NCBI GenBank assembly: GCA_017577925.1 | Contig: PKQU01000014.1 | Location: forward strand, 1-19,102 | Length of the DNA stretch: 19,102 nucleotides | Direction of reading: 5' to 3' | DNA from: Bacillota bacterium | Lineage (GTDB): Bacteria > Bacillota > Bacilli > Calditerricolales > Calditerricolaceae | Part shown: piece by piece, positions 9,827 to 18,236 of the stretch | Layout of the letters: each line of letters starts with the position of its first letter | Numbering within the stretch: the first letter of the stretch is position 1 | Made by a program: the position numbers and the translations under genes | Notes under the pieces: generated by a model | Told to the model about the DNA's origin: nothing | Databases searched by the model: none | Seen by the model: the letters and a program-made list of their open reading frames with translations, nothing else

Positions 9827-11842
9827 ATGGATCGCCAGGAAGCGGCCCGGCGGATTGAGGAGCTGCGCCGGCAGATCGAGGAGCACAACTACTGGTACTA
9901 CGTCAAGGACGACCCCAAGATCAGCGACGCCGAATACGACGCGCTGATGCGCGAGCTGATCGAGCTGGAGAAAGCCTTTCCCGATCTCGTCACGCCCGAT
10001 TCCCCCAGCCAGCGTGTCGGCGGGGCCCCGTTGGACGCCTTCGAGAAGGTGATCCATCCCGTCCCCATGCTGAGTCTCGACAACGCCTTTGACGAGGGCG
10101 ACTTGCGGGAGTTTGACCGGCGGGTGCGCGGCCTCCTCGGCGGCGAAACGGTGCAGTACGTCGTGGAACCCAAGATCGACGGCCTGGCCGTGACGCTGCG
10201 CTACGAGGACGGCCGTTTCGTGCGCGGGGCCACGCGCGGCGACGGCTTGACCGGGGAAAACATCACCCAGAACTTGAAGACGATCCGTTCGCTTCCCTTG
10301 CGCCTGCGCCGCCCGCTGACGCTGGAGGTGCGCGGCGAGGCGTTCATGCCCAAGGCGGCCTTTGAACGGCTGAACCGCGAACGACAGGCGCGCGGGGAAC
10401 CGCTCTTTGCCAATCCGCGCAACGCCGCCGCGGGCAGCCTGCGCCAGCTCGATCCCAGGGTTGCCGCGGAGCGGACGCTCGACTTGTTTGTCTACGGCCT
10501 GGCCGCCGTGGAGGGGGAGACGGTGGCCACCCACTGGGATGCCCTTAACCTGCTGGAAGAGCTGGGGTTTAAGGTGAACCCCGAGCGGCGACGCTTCGAT
10601 ACCATCGACGAGGTGATCGACCACTGCGCGGCGTGGACCGCACGGCGACACGAGCTTCCCTACGCCATTGACGGCCTCGTCATCAAAGTCGACCGCTTTG
10701 ACCAGCAGGGGCGCCTCGGCGCCACGGCCAAGAGCCCCCGCTGGGCCATCGCGTACAAGTTTCCCGCCGAAGAGGCGGTGACGGTGCTGGAGGACATCGA
10801 GGTCAGCGTCGGCCGCACCGGTGTTGTCACGCCGACGGCCATCCTGCGGCCGGTACAGCTGGCCGGCACGACGGTGAAGCGCGCGTCCCTGCACAACGAG
10901 GACATCATCCGTGAAAAGGGCCTCCTCCTTGGCGACCACGTCGTTGTGCGCAAGGCGGGCGACATTATTCCCGAGGTTGTTGCCGTGCTCGCCGAGCGGC
11001 GGACGGGAAGCGAGCGTCCCTTTGCGATGCCAACCCACTGCCCGGCCTGCGGCAGCGCCCTCGTGCGCCTTGAGGGCGAGGTGGCCCTGCGCTGCGTTAA
11101 CCCGAGTTGCCCGGCCCAGATCGTCGAGGGGTTGATCCACTTCGCCTCCCGCGACGCGATGAACATCGAGGGCCTCGGCGAGCGGGTGTGTCAGCAGCTC
11201 TTCGACCACGGCCTGGTGCGCAACGTGGCCGACCTGTATTTCCTCGACCGTGACGACCTTGTCCGGCTGGAGCGGATGGGGCCGAAGTCGGCCGACAACC
11301 TGCTTGCCGCCATCGAGCGGAGCAAGGCCAATTCCCTTGAACGTCTGGTTTACGGCTTGGGCATTCGCTTCATCGGGGCCAAAGCGGCCAAGACGTTGGC
11401 CCAGCACTTTGGCACCCTTGACCGCCTGATGGCGGCCACCTACGACGAGCTCCTGACGGTGCCGGAGATCGGGCCGAAGATGGCCGACAGCGTCGTTACC
11501 TACTTTGCGCGAGCGGAAGTGCGGGCCGTGATCGAGCGGCTGAAGGCGGCCGGCGTCAACACGGCGTACAAGGGACCGGCACCCGCGGTGCAAGCGGCGT
11601 CGCCCTTCGTCGGGAAGACCGTCGTCCTCACCGGTACCCTGGCGTCGATGACGCGTAAGGAGGCCCAGGAGCGCATCGAGGCCCTGGGCGGCAAGGTGGC
11701 CTCCAGCGTTAGCAAGAAGACCGACCTCGTCATTGCCGGGGAGAACGCCGGTTCCAAGCTGGCCAAGGCGCGCGAGCTGGGCGTTCCGGTGATCGATGAG
11801 GCGGCGTTTTTGGCCCTGCTTGGGTCGGGGGAAGGCGCGTAG
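9827..11842 (+). CDS. ligA: NAD-dependent DNA ligase
   Basis: LigA seals nicks during replication and repair with NAD+ as adenylate donor. ATG 9827 has AAAGGAGG seven bases upstream and gives 671 residues (B. subtilis LigA: 668); an earlier in-frame ATG at 9800 has no ribosome site. Domain order: Ia with EEHNYWYYVKDDPKISDAEYD, the adenylation domain with VEPKIDGLAVTLRYEDGR (Lys116 is the adenylated lysine in KxDG), GRTGVVTPTA of the OB fold, a Cys4 zinc finger (Cys405, Cys408, Cys423, Cys428), helix-hairpin-helix repeats, and a C-terminal BRCT domain from about residue 592 (GKTVVLTGTLASMTR, LGGKVASSVSKKTDLVIAG). Every domain is present and intact. It starts 34 bases after the pcrA stop and is almost certainly cotranscribed. 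Confidence 0.98.
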   Translation: MDRQEAARRIEELRRQIEEHNYWYYVKDDPKISDAEYDALMRELIELEKAFPDLVTPDSPSQRVGGAPLDAFEKVIHPVPMLSLDNAFDEGDLREFDRRVRGLLGGETVQYVVEPKIDGLAVTLRYEDGRFVRGATRGDGLTGENITQNLKTIRSLPLRLRRPLTLEVRGEAFMPKAAFERLNRERQARGEPLFANPRNAAAGSLRQLDPRVAAERTLDLFVYGLAAVEGETVATHWDALNLLEELGFKVNPERRRFDTIDEVIDHCAAWTARRHELPYAIDGLVIKVDRFDQQGRLGATAKSPRWAIAYKFPAEEAVTVLEDIEVSVGRTGVVTPTAILRPVQLAGTTVKRASLHNEDIIREKGLLLGDHVVVRKAGDIIPEVVAVLAERRTGSERPFAMPTHCPACGSALVRLEGEVALRCVNPSCPAQIVEGLIHFASRDAMNIEGLGERVCQQLFDHGLVRNVADLYFLDRDDLVRLERMGPKSADNLLAAIERSKANSLERLVYGLGIRFIGAKAAKTLAQHFGTLDRLMAATYDELLTVPEIGPKMADSVVTYFARAEVRAVIERLKAAGVNTAYKGPAPAVQAASPFVGKTVVLTGTLASMTRKEAQERIEALGGKVASSVSKKTDLVIAGENAGSKLAKARELGVPVIDEAAFLALLGSGEGA

Positions 11843-11891
11843 GACCGTTGGCACACCAGAACGGTTTTCGGGAAAAGGAGACGGACGAGCG

Positions 11892-12995
11892 ATGCGCCGA
11901 CTGCTCTTTCGCGTTGTCCTGTTGGTTGGCGCCTGCACGCTGCTGGTCAGCGGCTGCGCACCGTGGGACTTGCGTCCACAAGGGAACTTGCAGCCCAAGA
12001 AGGCCTACATTTCGCCGGCGTTGGAGACCACCCATCGCTTCTTCCCGGGCTTGTTGCCGTACCGCCCGAGCAAGACCCGGGGGATGCTGATGCTGGGTGA
12101 CACCCTGGACGATCTGGATATCAGCCGCCTGGAGATGGGGATGATCGAGATCGCCCAGCAAACCTTTTCGCCGGACAACACGTATTTCCGTGAAGGTGAA
12201 TACATCCAGCGCGAAGAAGCGCGGGAATGGCTCAGCCGGCAGGGCCCCCAACATCCGCACGGCTTAAATCCGCCGGATGGGAAAGGCCCGCGCCTTCTTG
12301 TGCACATCCTGGAACATGACTATTACCAGGTCGTGAACAACGAGGCCCGCCTGGCGGGCATGGTGATCGGCCTGACCCTTGATCCGACGCCGACGGTGAA
12401 GGGGCCCGATGGTCAGCCGACCAAACTGGAGCTGACTGACGATGTGCTGCGCCGCGAAGGCAAGCGTTTCGCGGCCATCGTGTCTGAGCGCCTCCGTGCC
12501 AAAAACGTGCGCGACGTGCCCCTGATCTTTGCCCTCTTTCGAGAGGAGACGCAGAATCCGTACCTGCCCGGCCGCTTTATTGCCGTCGGCACGGCCGACG
12601 CGGGGAAGACGGCCATCTCGCAGTGGCAGGAAATCCACGAGCGGTTTGTGCTCCTGCCCAGCAAGGAGCGCCTGGAGGGAGCACTCCTTGGCGTCAACCG
12701 GCGATTTGTGGACTACCAGCGGGCGGTTCAGGAGTTTTTCTCCGGGTATGTCGCGGTGACCGGCTTGGCCCGTTTCGAGGGGGACCAATTGCTGGAGCTG
12801 CGCATTCGGGCGGTGGCCGAGTACGATTCGCGTGCAGAGGCCATCCAGACGATCCAGTTTATGGCCAATCGCCTGAACGACCTGGTCGACGAGGATGTCC
12901 ACGTGACGATCACCGTGGAAACGGTCAACCAACCGCTTGCGTTGTACGAACGTCCGGCCCAAGGCGAGCCCTATTTGCATGTGTTCCGTTACTAG
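11892..12995 (+). CDS. camS: CamS/YerH family lipoprotein
   Basis: The 367-residue exported lipoprotein has a basic, hydrophobic signal and the lipobox LVSGC, with Cys22 as predicted lipidated residue. The mature part matches the CamS sex-pheromone lipoprotein family: the YRPSKTRGMLM region, LDDLDISRLEMGMIEIAQQ, the NTYFREGEYIQ segment, HDYYQV and later FSGYVAVTGLARFEG. In some relatives the cleaved signal peptide yields a mating pheromone; here only the general family role in the envelope can be stated. It is 49 bases after ligA, in the order seen for yerH in B. subtilis, so it closes the pcrB-pcrA-ligA operon. AAAAGGAG lies about 11 bases before ATG 11892, a rather long spacing. No terminator with a T-tract was seen after it. 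Confidence 0.92.
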   Translation: MRRLLFRVVLLVGACTLLVSGCAPWDLRPQGNLQPKKAYISPALETTHRFFPGLLPYRPSKTRGMLMLGDTLDDLDISRLEMGMIEIAQQTFSPDNTYFREGEYIQREEAREWLSRQGPQHPHGLNPPDGKGPRLLVHILEHDYYQVVNNEARLAGMVIGLTLDPTPTVKGPDGQPTKLELTDDVLRREGKRFAAIVSERLRAKNVRDVPLIFALFREETQNPYLPGRFIAVGTADAGKTAISQWQEIHERFVLLPSKERLEGALLGVNRRFVDYQRAVQEFFSGYVAVTGLARFEGDQLLELRIRAVAEYDSRAEAIQTIQFMANRLNDLVDEDVHVTITVETVNQPLALYERPAQGEPYLHVFRY

Positions 12996-13043
12996 AACCG
13001 GGTGGGCGCCGCGGCGGGATGCGCCGACAAGCGAAGGGAAGTT

Positions 13044-13073
13044 TTGAAGGATCGCGTTCCTCTGTATTACAAT
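13044..13073 (+). promoter_or_regulatory. Putative sigma-A promoter for the P5C dehydrogenase gene
   Basis: TTGAAG (13044-13049), an 18-base spacer and TACAAT (13068-13073), 48 bases before the ATG. It suggests the dehydrogenase gene is expressed separately from the pcr-lig operon. Confidence 0.6.
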
Positions 13074-13120
13074 AACGTTGAGATGAAATCGCCAACATTG
13101 GAAAACGGGAGTGAGGCCGC

Positions 13121-14668
13121 ATGGTCGTCGATTTCAAGAACGAGCCCTTGACCGACTTTTCAAAGGAGGAGAACCGCCGCGCCTTCGAAGAAGCCCTGCG
13201 CAAGGTGGAAGCGGAACTGGGGCGCGAGTACGACCTGATCATCGGCGGCGAGCGGATCAAGACCGATCGCAAGGTCCAGTCGATCAACCCCTCGAACATT
13301 GACCAGGTCGTGGGGGTCGTGTCGCAGGCGGACACGGCGCTGGCCGAAAAGGCGGTCCAGGCGGCGCTCAAGGCGTTTGAAACCTGGAAGCGCGTGCCGG
13401 CCGAAGCGCGCGCCCGCTACCTGTTCAAGGCCGCGGCCATCCTGCGCCGGCGCAAGCACGAGTTTTCGGCGTGGATGGTCTATGAGGCCGGCAAGAGCTG
13501 GGCCGAGGCCGACGCCGACACGGCCGAGGCGATCGACTTCATGGAATACTACGGCCGGCAAATGATCAAGCTGGCCGAGCGCCAGCCCCTGGTGCGCATC
13601 CCGACGGAAGACAATGAGATGTACTACATTCCGCTTGGCGTGGGGGCGGTTATCCCGCCGTGGAACTTCCCGCTGGCGATCATGGTCGGCATGACCACCT
13701 CGGCCATCGTGACGGGGAATACCGTCGTCCTGAAACCGGCCAGCACGACACCGGTCATTGCTGCCAAGTTTATGGAAATCCTCGAAGAGGCGGGCCTCCC
13801 GGCGGGCGTGGTCAACTATGTGCCCGGTTCTGGGGGCGAGATCGGCGACTACCTCGTTGACCACCCGAAGATCCGCTTCATCTCCTTCACCGGATCGAAG
13901 GAAGTCGGGCTGCGCATTTACGAGCGGGCGGCGAAGCGCCACCCGGGCCAGTTGTGGCTCAAGCGCGTCATTGCCGAGATGGGCGGCAAGGATTCGATCA
14001 TTGTCGACTCCAGTGCTGATCTGGAATTGGCTGCGCAGGGCATCGTCGTTTCGGCTTTCGGCTTTTCCGGCCAGAAGTGTTCGGCCTGCTCGCGGGCGAT
14101 CGTTCTTGAAGACGTGTACGACCAGGTGCTGGAGCTGGTGGCCGAGAAGACGAAGGCCCTCAAGGTGGGCGACGTGCGCAACCCCGACGTCTTCACCGGA
14201 CCGGTGATCGACGAGAAGGCCTACAACAAGATTCTCTCCTACATCGAGATCGGCAAGAACGAAGGCCGTCTCGTTGTCGGCGGCGGCAAGGGAGAAGGGA
14301 ACGGCTACTTCATCCAGCCGACCATCTTTGCCGACGTCGATCCGCAGGCGCGCATCATGCAGGAGGAGATCTTCGGGCCGGTGGTGGCCTTCACCAAGGC
14401 CAAGGACTTCGACCACGCCCTGGAGATTGCCAACAACACCGAGTACGGGCTGACCGGGTCCGTCTACTCCCGCAATCGCTTCAACCTGGAAAAGGCACGG
14501 GAGGAGTTCCACGTCGGCAACCTGTACTTCAACCGCAAGTGCACCGGCGCCCTCGTTGGCGTGCACCCCTTTGGCGGGTTCAACATGTCCGGAACCGACT
14601 CCAAGGCCGGCGGTCCGGACTACCTGCTCCTGTTCACCCAGGCCAAAGTGGTGTCGGAAGTGCTGTGA
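13121..14668 (+). CDS. pruA: 1-pyrroline-5-carboxylate dehydrogenase
   Basis: The protein has 515 residues, the same length as Bacillus RocA/PutC. It oxidises glutamate semialdehyde (in equilibrium with P5C) to glutamate with NAD+, the last step of proline and arginine catabolism. Seen: the N-terminal NEPLTDFSKEENRRAFEEAL segment specific to the RocA/PruA subgroup, GVGAVIPPWNFPLAIMVGMT, the NAD site ISFTGSKEVGLRI, the catalytic base Glu286 in IAEMGGKDS, and the nucleophile Cys320 in FSGQKCSACSRAI. Also present are EEIFGPVVAFTKA and the C-terminal VGVHPFGGFNMSGTDSKAGG. All catalytic residues are present. GGGAGTGAGG precedes ATG 13121. No proline dehydrogenase or rocR-type gene is adjacent, so rocA versus putC cannot be decided. 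Confidence 0.96.
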   Translation: MVVDFKNEPLTDFSKEENRRAFEEALRKVEAELGREYDLIIGGERIKTDRKVQSINPSNIDQVVGVVSQADTALAEKAVQAALKAFETWKRVPAEARARYLFKAAAILRRRKHEFSAWMVYEAGKSWAEADADTAEAIDFMEYYGRQMIKLAERQPLVRIPTEDNEMYYIPLGVGAVIPPWNFPLAIMVGMTTSAIVTGNTVVLKPASTTPVIAAKFMEILEEAGLPAGVVNYVPGSGGEIGDYLVDHPKIRFISFTGSKEVGLRIYERAAKRHPGQLWLKRVIAEMGGKDSIIVDSSADLELAAQGIVVSAFGFSGQKCSACSRAIVLEDVYDQVLELVAEKTKALKVGDVRNPDVFTGPVIDEKAYNKILSYIEIGKNEGRLVVGGGKGEGNGYFIQPTIFADVDPQARIMQEEIFGPVVAFTKAKDFDHALEIANNTEYGLTGSVYSRNRFNLEKAREEFHVGNLYFNRKCTGALVGVHPFGGFNMSGTDSKAGGPDYLLLFTQAKVVSEVL

Positions 14669-14696
14669 GGCGGACAAGCGAAGGAGCGAGACACAG

Positions 14697-14727
14697 ACGC
14701 CGCGGCAGGACGCCGCGGCGTTTGCTT
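14697..14727 (+). terminator. Terminator hairpin after pruA
   Basis: A 10-bp perfect stem (ACGCCGCGGC at 14697-14706, GCCGCGGCGT at 14712-14721, loop AGGAC) is followed by a modest T-rich stretch (TTTGCTT). The stem is strong but the T-tract is interrupted. Confidence 0.65.
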
Positions 14728-14843
14728 ATGCCGTTTCCCGGCGGTTTGTGGCTGGGGGGTTCCCGGAGGGAAAGGATCAAATTGGCGGTAAGAACTGACG
14801 TCGAAAAGCCCAAATTATAGGGTGAAGGAGGAGGGATTTCACC

Positions 14844-15614
14844 ATGCCAATTTCCAAGAACATCTTCCGCAGGGGCAGGGGCGCGATGGCCGGCGTGCTG
14901 GCAATCGGCTGCTTGGTGGGGGCCGGCGCGGCAGGCGAGGCGTGGCGGGTGACGGCGGAAACGGTGGGGAATGCGGAGCAACCCGCCATAGCAGAGAGCG
15001 GATCGGGATGGACGAAGCCGGATAAGGGCTTTCGCCATTTCCACGGGGCCAAACGGGCTGTCCTGGTGGAACAGGTGGCGGCGTACCTCGGGGTGTCGAA
15101 AGAGGAGATCGAGAAGGTGGCCCAATCCCACCCGGGCGGATGGCGCCTTGTGGTGCAGGCGGCGCCGTACGCCAAGGTGAGCGGAAAGAAGCTTGCCGAT
15201 GTGGTGGCCTACAAAGCGTCGGGGGCCACGTGGGCGCAGACAGCCCAACATTTTGGAGTGAAGCTGGAAGACGTGCAGAACGCGCGAAAGCAGTGGATGG
15301 AAGAACAGCGCCAGAAGGCCAAAGACGCCTGGGTGACGCGCTTGGCCAACTACCTCGGCGTGCCCAAGGCGGAAGTGGAGCAGGTAGCCCAGTCGCAAGA
15401 GGGCGGCGGGCGCTTGGTGATGATGGCCGCGCCGATCGCCAAGCTGAGCGGGAAGAGGCTGGCTGACGTGGTGGCCTACCTGGCGAACGGCGCAACGATC
15501 GAGGAAGCGGCCGAGCATTTTGGCGTGAAAATGGATGCGCTCCAAAACGAACGCAAGCAATGGATGAAGGGCAAAGGGCGGCACGGCTTTGCCTACGCGT
15601 TTCCTCGGGGGTAG
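14844..15614 (+). CDS. Secreted protein with two copies of a ~78-residue module
   Basis: I do not recognise a named family. The 256-residue protein starts at ATG 14844 with AAGGAGGAGGG upstream. Residues 1-31 look like a signal sequence: basic RRGRG, then hydrophobic AMAGVLAIGCLVGAGAAG. Cys23 sits in a weak lipobox-like AIGC, so lipid anchoring is possible but less likely than plain export. Residues 75-152 and 164-241 are two copies of one module at an offset of 89, identical at 50 of 78 aligned positions. Each copy holds YLGV-x-K, EGG/PGG-x-RLV, AAP-x-AK-x-SGK-x-LADVVAY, GAT and HFGVK, and ends in a lysine/glutamine-rich helix (R-K-Q-W-M). The modules are predicted helical. The gene stands alone between two terminators. 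Confidence 0.82.
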   Translation: MPISKNIFRRGRGAMAGVLAIGCLVGAGAAGEAWRVTAETVGNAEQPAIAESGSGWTKPDKGFRHFHGAKRAVLVEQVAAYLGVSKEEIEKVAQSHPGGWRLVVQAAPYAKVSGKKLADVVAYKASGATWAQTAQHFGVKLEDVQNARKQWMEEQRQKAKDAWVTRLANYLGVPKAEVEQVAQSQEGGGRLVMMAAPIAKLSGKRLADVVAYLANGATIEEAAEHFGVKMDALQNERKQWMKGKGRHGFAYAFPRG

Positions 15615-15652
15615 ACGGAAAACGAAGCGGATGCTGCAATCGTGTGCCTCTC

Positions 15653-15675
15653 GCGGGCCTTGGGCCCGCTTTTTT
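15653..15675 (+). terminator. Rho-independent terminator after the repeat protein
   Basis: GCGGGCC (15653-15659) pairs with GGCCCGC (15663-15669) around a TTG loop, followed by six T (15670-15675). It lies just before the convergent bpsB stop, but there is no T-run on the minus-strand side, so it acts on the forward transcript only. Confidence 0.92.
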
Positions 15676-15702
15676 GTCGCGGGAAGGGGCCGTTGACCTT
15701 TT

Positions 15703-16233
15703 TTATGCCTTTCGTCGGGCGCGTGCGGCGGCCTGGAGGGCCGCTTCTTCGACGGGGATGCGCACGCGCCACACGAGGGCCAGGTGAAGCAAAGGGAAGA
15801 GCGTGGCGGTCATAAGTGCGCCAAAGGTGAGGGGGAGCACGAGCAGCTCGAGGGCAACGATCCAGTAGTTGGGATGGCGCAGCCAGCGGTACGGTCCGCG
15901 TGCAACCGGAGCGGCGCCCGGCACGACGATCACGCGCGTGTTCCAGAACCGGCCGAGGCTGGTGATGCACCAGTACCGGCCGACCTGGGCGAGGAGAAAA
16001 AGGGCGAGCGTCCACGGCCACCATGGCGGCAGCGCCGGCGCGCGCCACCCTACTTCGGCCGCCAAACTGAGAAAAAAGAGAACGTGCAGCCCTACGAAAA
16101 GCGGGTAATGACGCGCGCCCACTTCGTATCCGCCCCGGGCGCGCCAGTAGGCGGCGTTGCGGCGGGCGATGGCCAGCTCGACCAGCCGTTGCGCGACAAC
16201 GAAGGCGAAGGTGGCAACAAACAAGGCAGACAT
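15703..16233 (-). CDS. bpsB: BpsB/YpbQ-type isoprenylcysteine methyltransferase-family protein
   Basis: This 176-residue integral membrane protein starts at ATG 16233; a longer open frame reaching into the upstream gene is rejected. It has several hydrophobic segments and the ICMT-family signature: LGRFWNTRVIVVPGA, then ARGPYRWLRHPNYWIVALEL, and a C-terminal VWRVRIPVEEAAL. B. subtilis BpsB (YpbQ) belongs to this family, has about the same length, and O-methylates the alkylpyrones made by its neighbour BpsA, a type III polyketide synthase. Here the gene upstream ends in a BpsA C-terminal half, separated by 16 bases, so the bpsA-bpsB pair is preserved in outline. The upstream synthase lacks its nucleophile, so the native substrate may no longer be made by this locus. 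Confidence 0.85.
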   Translation of the reverse strand: MSALFVATFAFVVAQRLVELAIARRNAAYWRARGGYEVGARHYPLFVGLHVLFFLSLAAEVGWRAPALPPWWPWTLALFLLAQVGRYWCITSLGRFWNTRVIVVPGAAPVARGPYRWLRHPNYWIVALELLVLPLTFGALMTATLFPLLHLALVWRVRIPVEEAALQAAARARRKA

Positions 16234-16249
16234 CAGGACGATCCCTCGC

Positions 16250-16822
16250 TTACCCGCACAGAAGCACCAATTCGCCGCTGAAGCCCGGCCCCAGCGCCGT
16301 GACAAGGGCCGGCTCTCCGGCCGGCCAGGGGCGGTTGAGACGGCGGGCGAGAACGAAGAGAACGGTCGCGGCAGAGACGTTGCCGTATTCAGCAAGGATT
16401 TCCGCGGCGTCGTGCAGTGCATGGGGCGGCACGCCCAGCGCTTCCTGGAGCGCGTCGAGCACCTTCGCGCCGCCGGGATGGGCCAGGATGTGGCGGAGGT
16501 CTTGCGGAGTCAGGCCGAAGCGGGCCAAAAAGCCGCGTGCGAATTCGGGCATGTTCCGGCGCACCAGCTCGGGAATGGCGGGGGAGAAGACCACGTTCAG
16601 GCCGTCGTCGGTGAGGTCCCAGCCTATCACGTCAAGGGTGTTGGGCCATGTGACGGAGGCACGGCCGACGATGGCAGGGTGTGGCGCAGGGTTTCCCTGG
16701 GCCGGGGCAGCGGCGTCGCCGCCGACGAGCACCGCCGCCGCGCCGTCGGCGAAGAGCGCCGTGGCGATGAGGTTTCGCTTCGAGCGATCCTGGGGCACAA
16801 AGGTCAGGCTGCACAGTTCGGA
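16250..16822 (-). pseudogene. bpsA: C-terminal half of a type III polyketide synthase (BpsA-like), 5' half missing
   Basis: This part of the fused frame begins at SELCSLTFVPQDRSKRNL, a block that in complete type III synthases lies just after the active-site cysteine segment. It continues with ATALFADGAAAVLVGG, MPEFARGFLARFGL, the catalytic histidine in LAHPGG (His568 of the fusion), the catalytic asparagine in EYGNVSAATVLFVL (Asn601), and the ALGPGFSGELVLL closing strand. About 155-165 N-terminal residues, including the nucleophilic Cys and the CoA-binding start, are absent and are not found elsewhere in the window. Without the Cys it cannot work as a normal synthase. It is followed directly by bpsB. 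It could be a degraded gene, a fusion with a new role, or a joining error in assembly. Confidence 0.85.
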
Positions 16823-18236
16823 AGGCGTGGCCGCGTCTCCCGATGTTTGGGTCGCCACCGCTTCCCCTTCCTGGGTGATGGCACCGACTTTAGGAGCGCC
16901 GTCCCACGTGCGGGACGCGTCAGTCCACGCCAGGTGCTGTTCCTCGCGGGGGTATCCGGCATAGTCGACGCCGAGCACGCGGGCCAGCTCCTTGTCCACG
17001 CACACCAAGTCGTCGCGGCTGATCTGGTTGAGATCGGTCTTGCCCAGGGCGTAGGCGACCAGCTTCATCTCTTCCACGCAGGATTTGAGAAATTTGGCCA
17101 GGTGCTCGGCCCCCTGTTCGATGTCGAAGTCTTCCTTAAACTTGCCGTGGTAGAGAGCGGCTTGGACGGGGGGCTCAAAAGGCGTGGCGAGATTCATCTG
17201 CGTATGCAGCATGGCCACGAGGGCGATGGACCCGATGTACACGGCATCGGCGCCGAAGGCCATCGCTTTGAGGAAATGGCCGGGCGTGGTCAGTCCGCCT
17301 GCGGCGATGACCGATACGTCGCGTTTCACGCCGCGCCGCTCGAGGTGGCGAACGGTGCGGGCGAGGGCGATCAGCGTGGGTAAGCCGACGTCGTCCTGCA
17401 AGATGGTCGGGCCGCCGTGGGTCCCCCCTTCCGCCCCGTCGACGACGACGAAATCGATTTCCCCTTCAAGGGCGATGTCCAGTTCTCGTTCCAGGTAGTG
17501 GGTGGCGCACGTTTTGAGGCCAACGGGCACCCCGTAGGTGGCGCGCAGCTCGCGGACGAGATGGACGAAATCTGCAGGGCGGTTGACGCCCGGCAGCCGC
17601 GTGTGGATGACGGTGTCTTCTCCCGGCGGGATGCGGAAATGCTTGCGGAAGGGGTCGTCGATCTGCCAGGAGGCGGTGCCCATCGGCGCGGCGGCCTGCG
17701 CGCCCTGGCCGAGCTGGATCTCGATGGCGTCCAGCTGGCGAAGCTGCTCCGGCGTGTTCATCCACCCGCCGCGGTTGTACTGACCGATGAAATACTTGGC
17801 AGCTTGCCGTTCCTCCGGAATCAGCGGAGCCTCACCCGAATTGGTGGCCGTTCCGGCCATCGTGGCGGCACGGGCCAGGGCGATTTTCTGCTTCATACCC
17901 AGGGCCCCGCCGTACGACATGCCGGTAATCAGGATGGGGATCTCCAGGTGAAGCGGTTTTTTGGCCCGCGGACCGATGGTGACGCCTGTTTGAATTACCA
18001 CACCATCTTGGGTGGGCAGGCGTGGGGCGAGGTGAACAGGATTAAAGAGGAGCGTTTCCCAACGAGACAGGACGATGGGGCTTCCCAGGGGACGGGACAA
18101 GGGCTTCCCGGATTCGGCCCGCATTGCCGCTTCGACGATGGCACGGGGGGGTGAGTTTCTGTGCAACGGTGACATACGCAAACAAGTTTTCGGTATAGGG
18201 ATCCTGCAGCAATCTGGACATCACGCTGTCCATCAT
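16250..18236 (-). CDS. YerD-type FMN-binding glutamate-synthase-family protein, frameshifted near the start and fused to half a type III PKS
   Basis: The open frame from TTG 18181/ATG 18175 encodes about 643 residues. Numbering from the TTG, residues 20-412 match the FMN-binding glutamate synthase family (YerD-like): MRAESGKPLSRPLGSP, ITGMSYGGALGMKQKIALA, the flavin site VVVDGAEGGTHGGPT, and AAGGLTTPGHFLKAMAFGAD. The family's usual N-terminus (LLQDPYTENLFAYVTVAQKL) is present but in the next frame. It begins at ATG 18236, which overlaps the upstream stop as ATGA, and becomes in frame if one C is removed from the run at 18145-18151. Residues 413-453 are a linker of no recognised family. Residues 454-643 are type III polyketide synthase. 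The oxidoreductase half looks functional apart from the frameshift; its substrate is unknown. Confidence 0.85.
18145..18151 (-). other. Run of seven C (minus strand) carrying the frameshift
   Basis: The homopolymer reads ACCCCCCCGTG on the minus strand. Upstream of it the FMN-protein N-terminus is in one frame (ending ...VTVAQKLTP), and downstream the rest is in another (RAIVEAAMRAESGKP). Six C would join them as KLTPRAIVEAAMR. Confidence 0.8.

Noticed and set aside
13160..14677. 505-codon minus-strand frame over the P5C dehydrogenase gene
   Set aside because: Antisense shadow; the forward frame has all aldehyde dehydrogenase active-site residues.
16234..16422. 63-codon N-terminal extension of bpsB
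   Set aside because: It overlaps the conserved end of the PKS half in another frame and has no membrane or family character; ATG 16233 gives the family's length.
16157..17383. 408-codon forward frame over bpsB and the fused FMN/PKS gene
   Set aside because: No ribosome site or domain; the reverse frame contains clear ICMT, PKS and flavin motifs.
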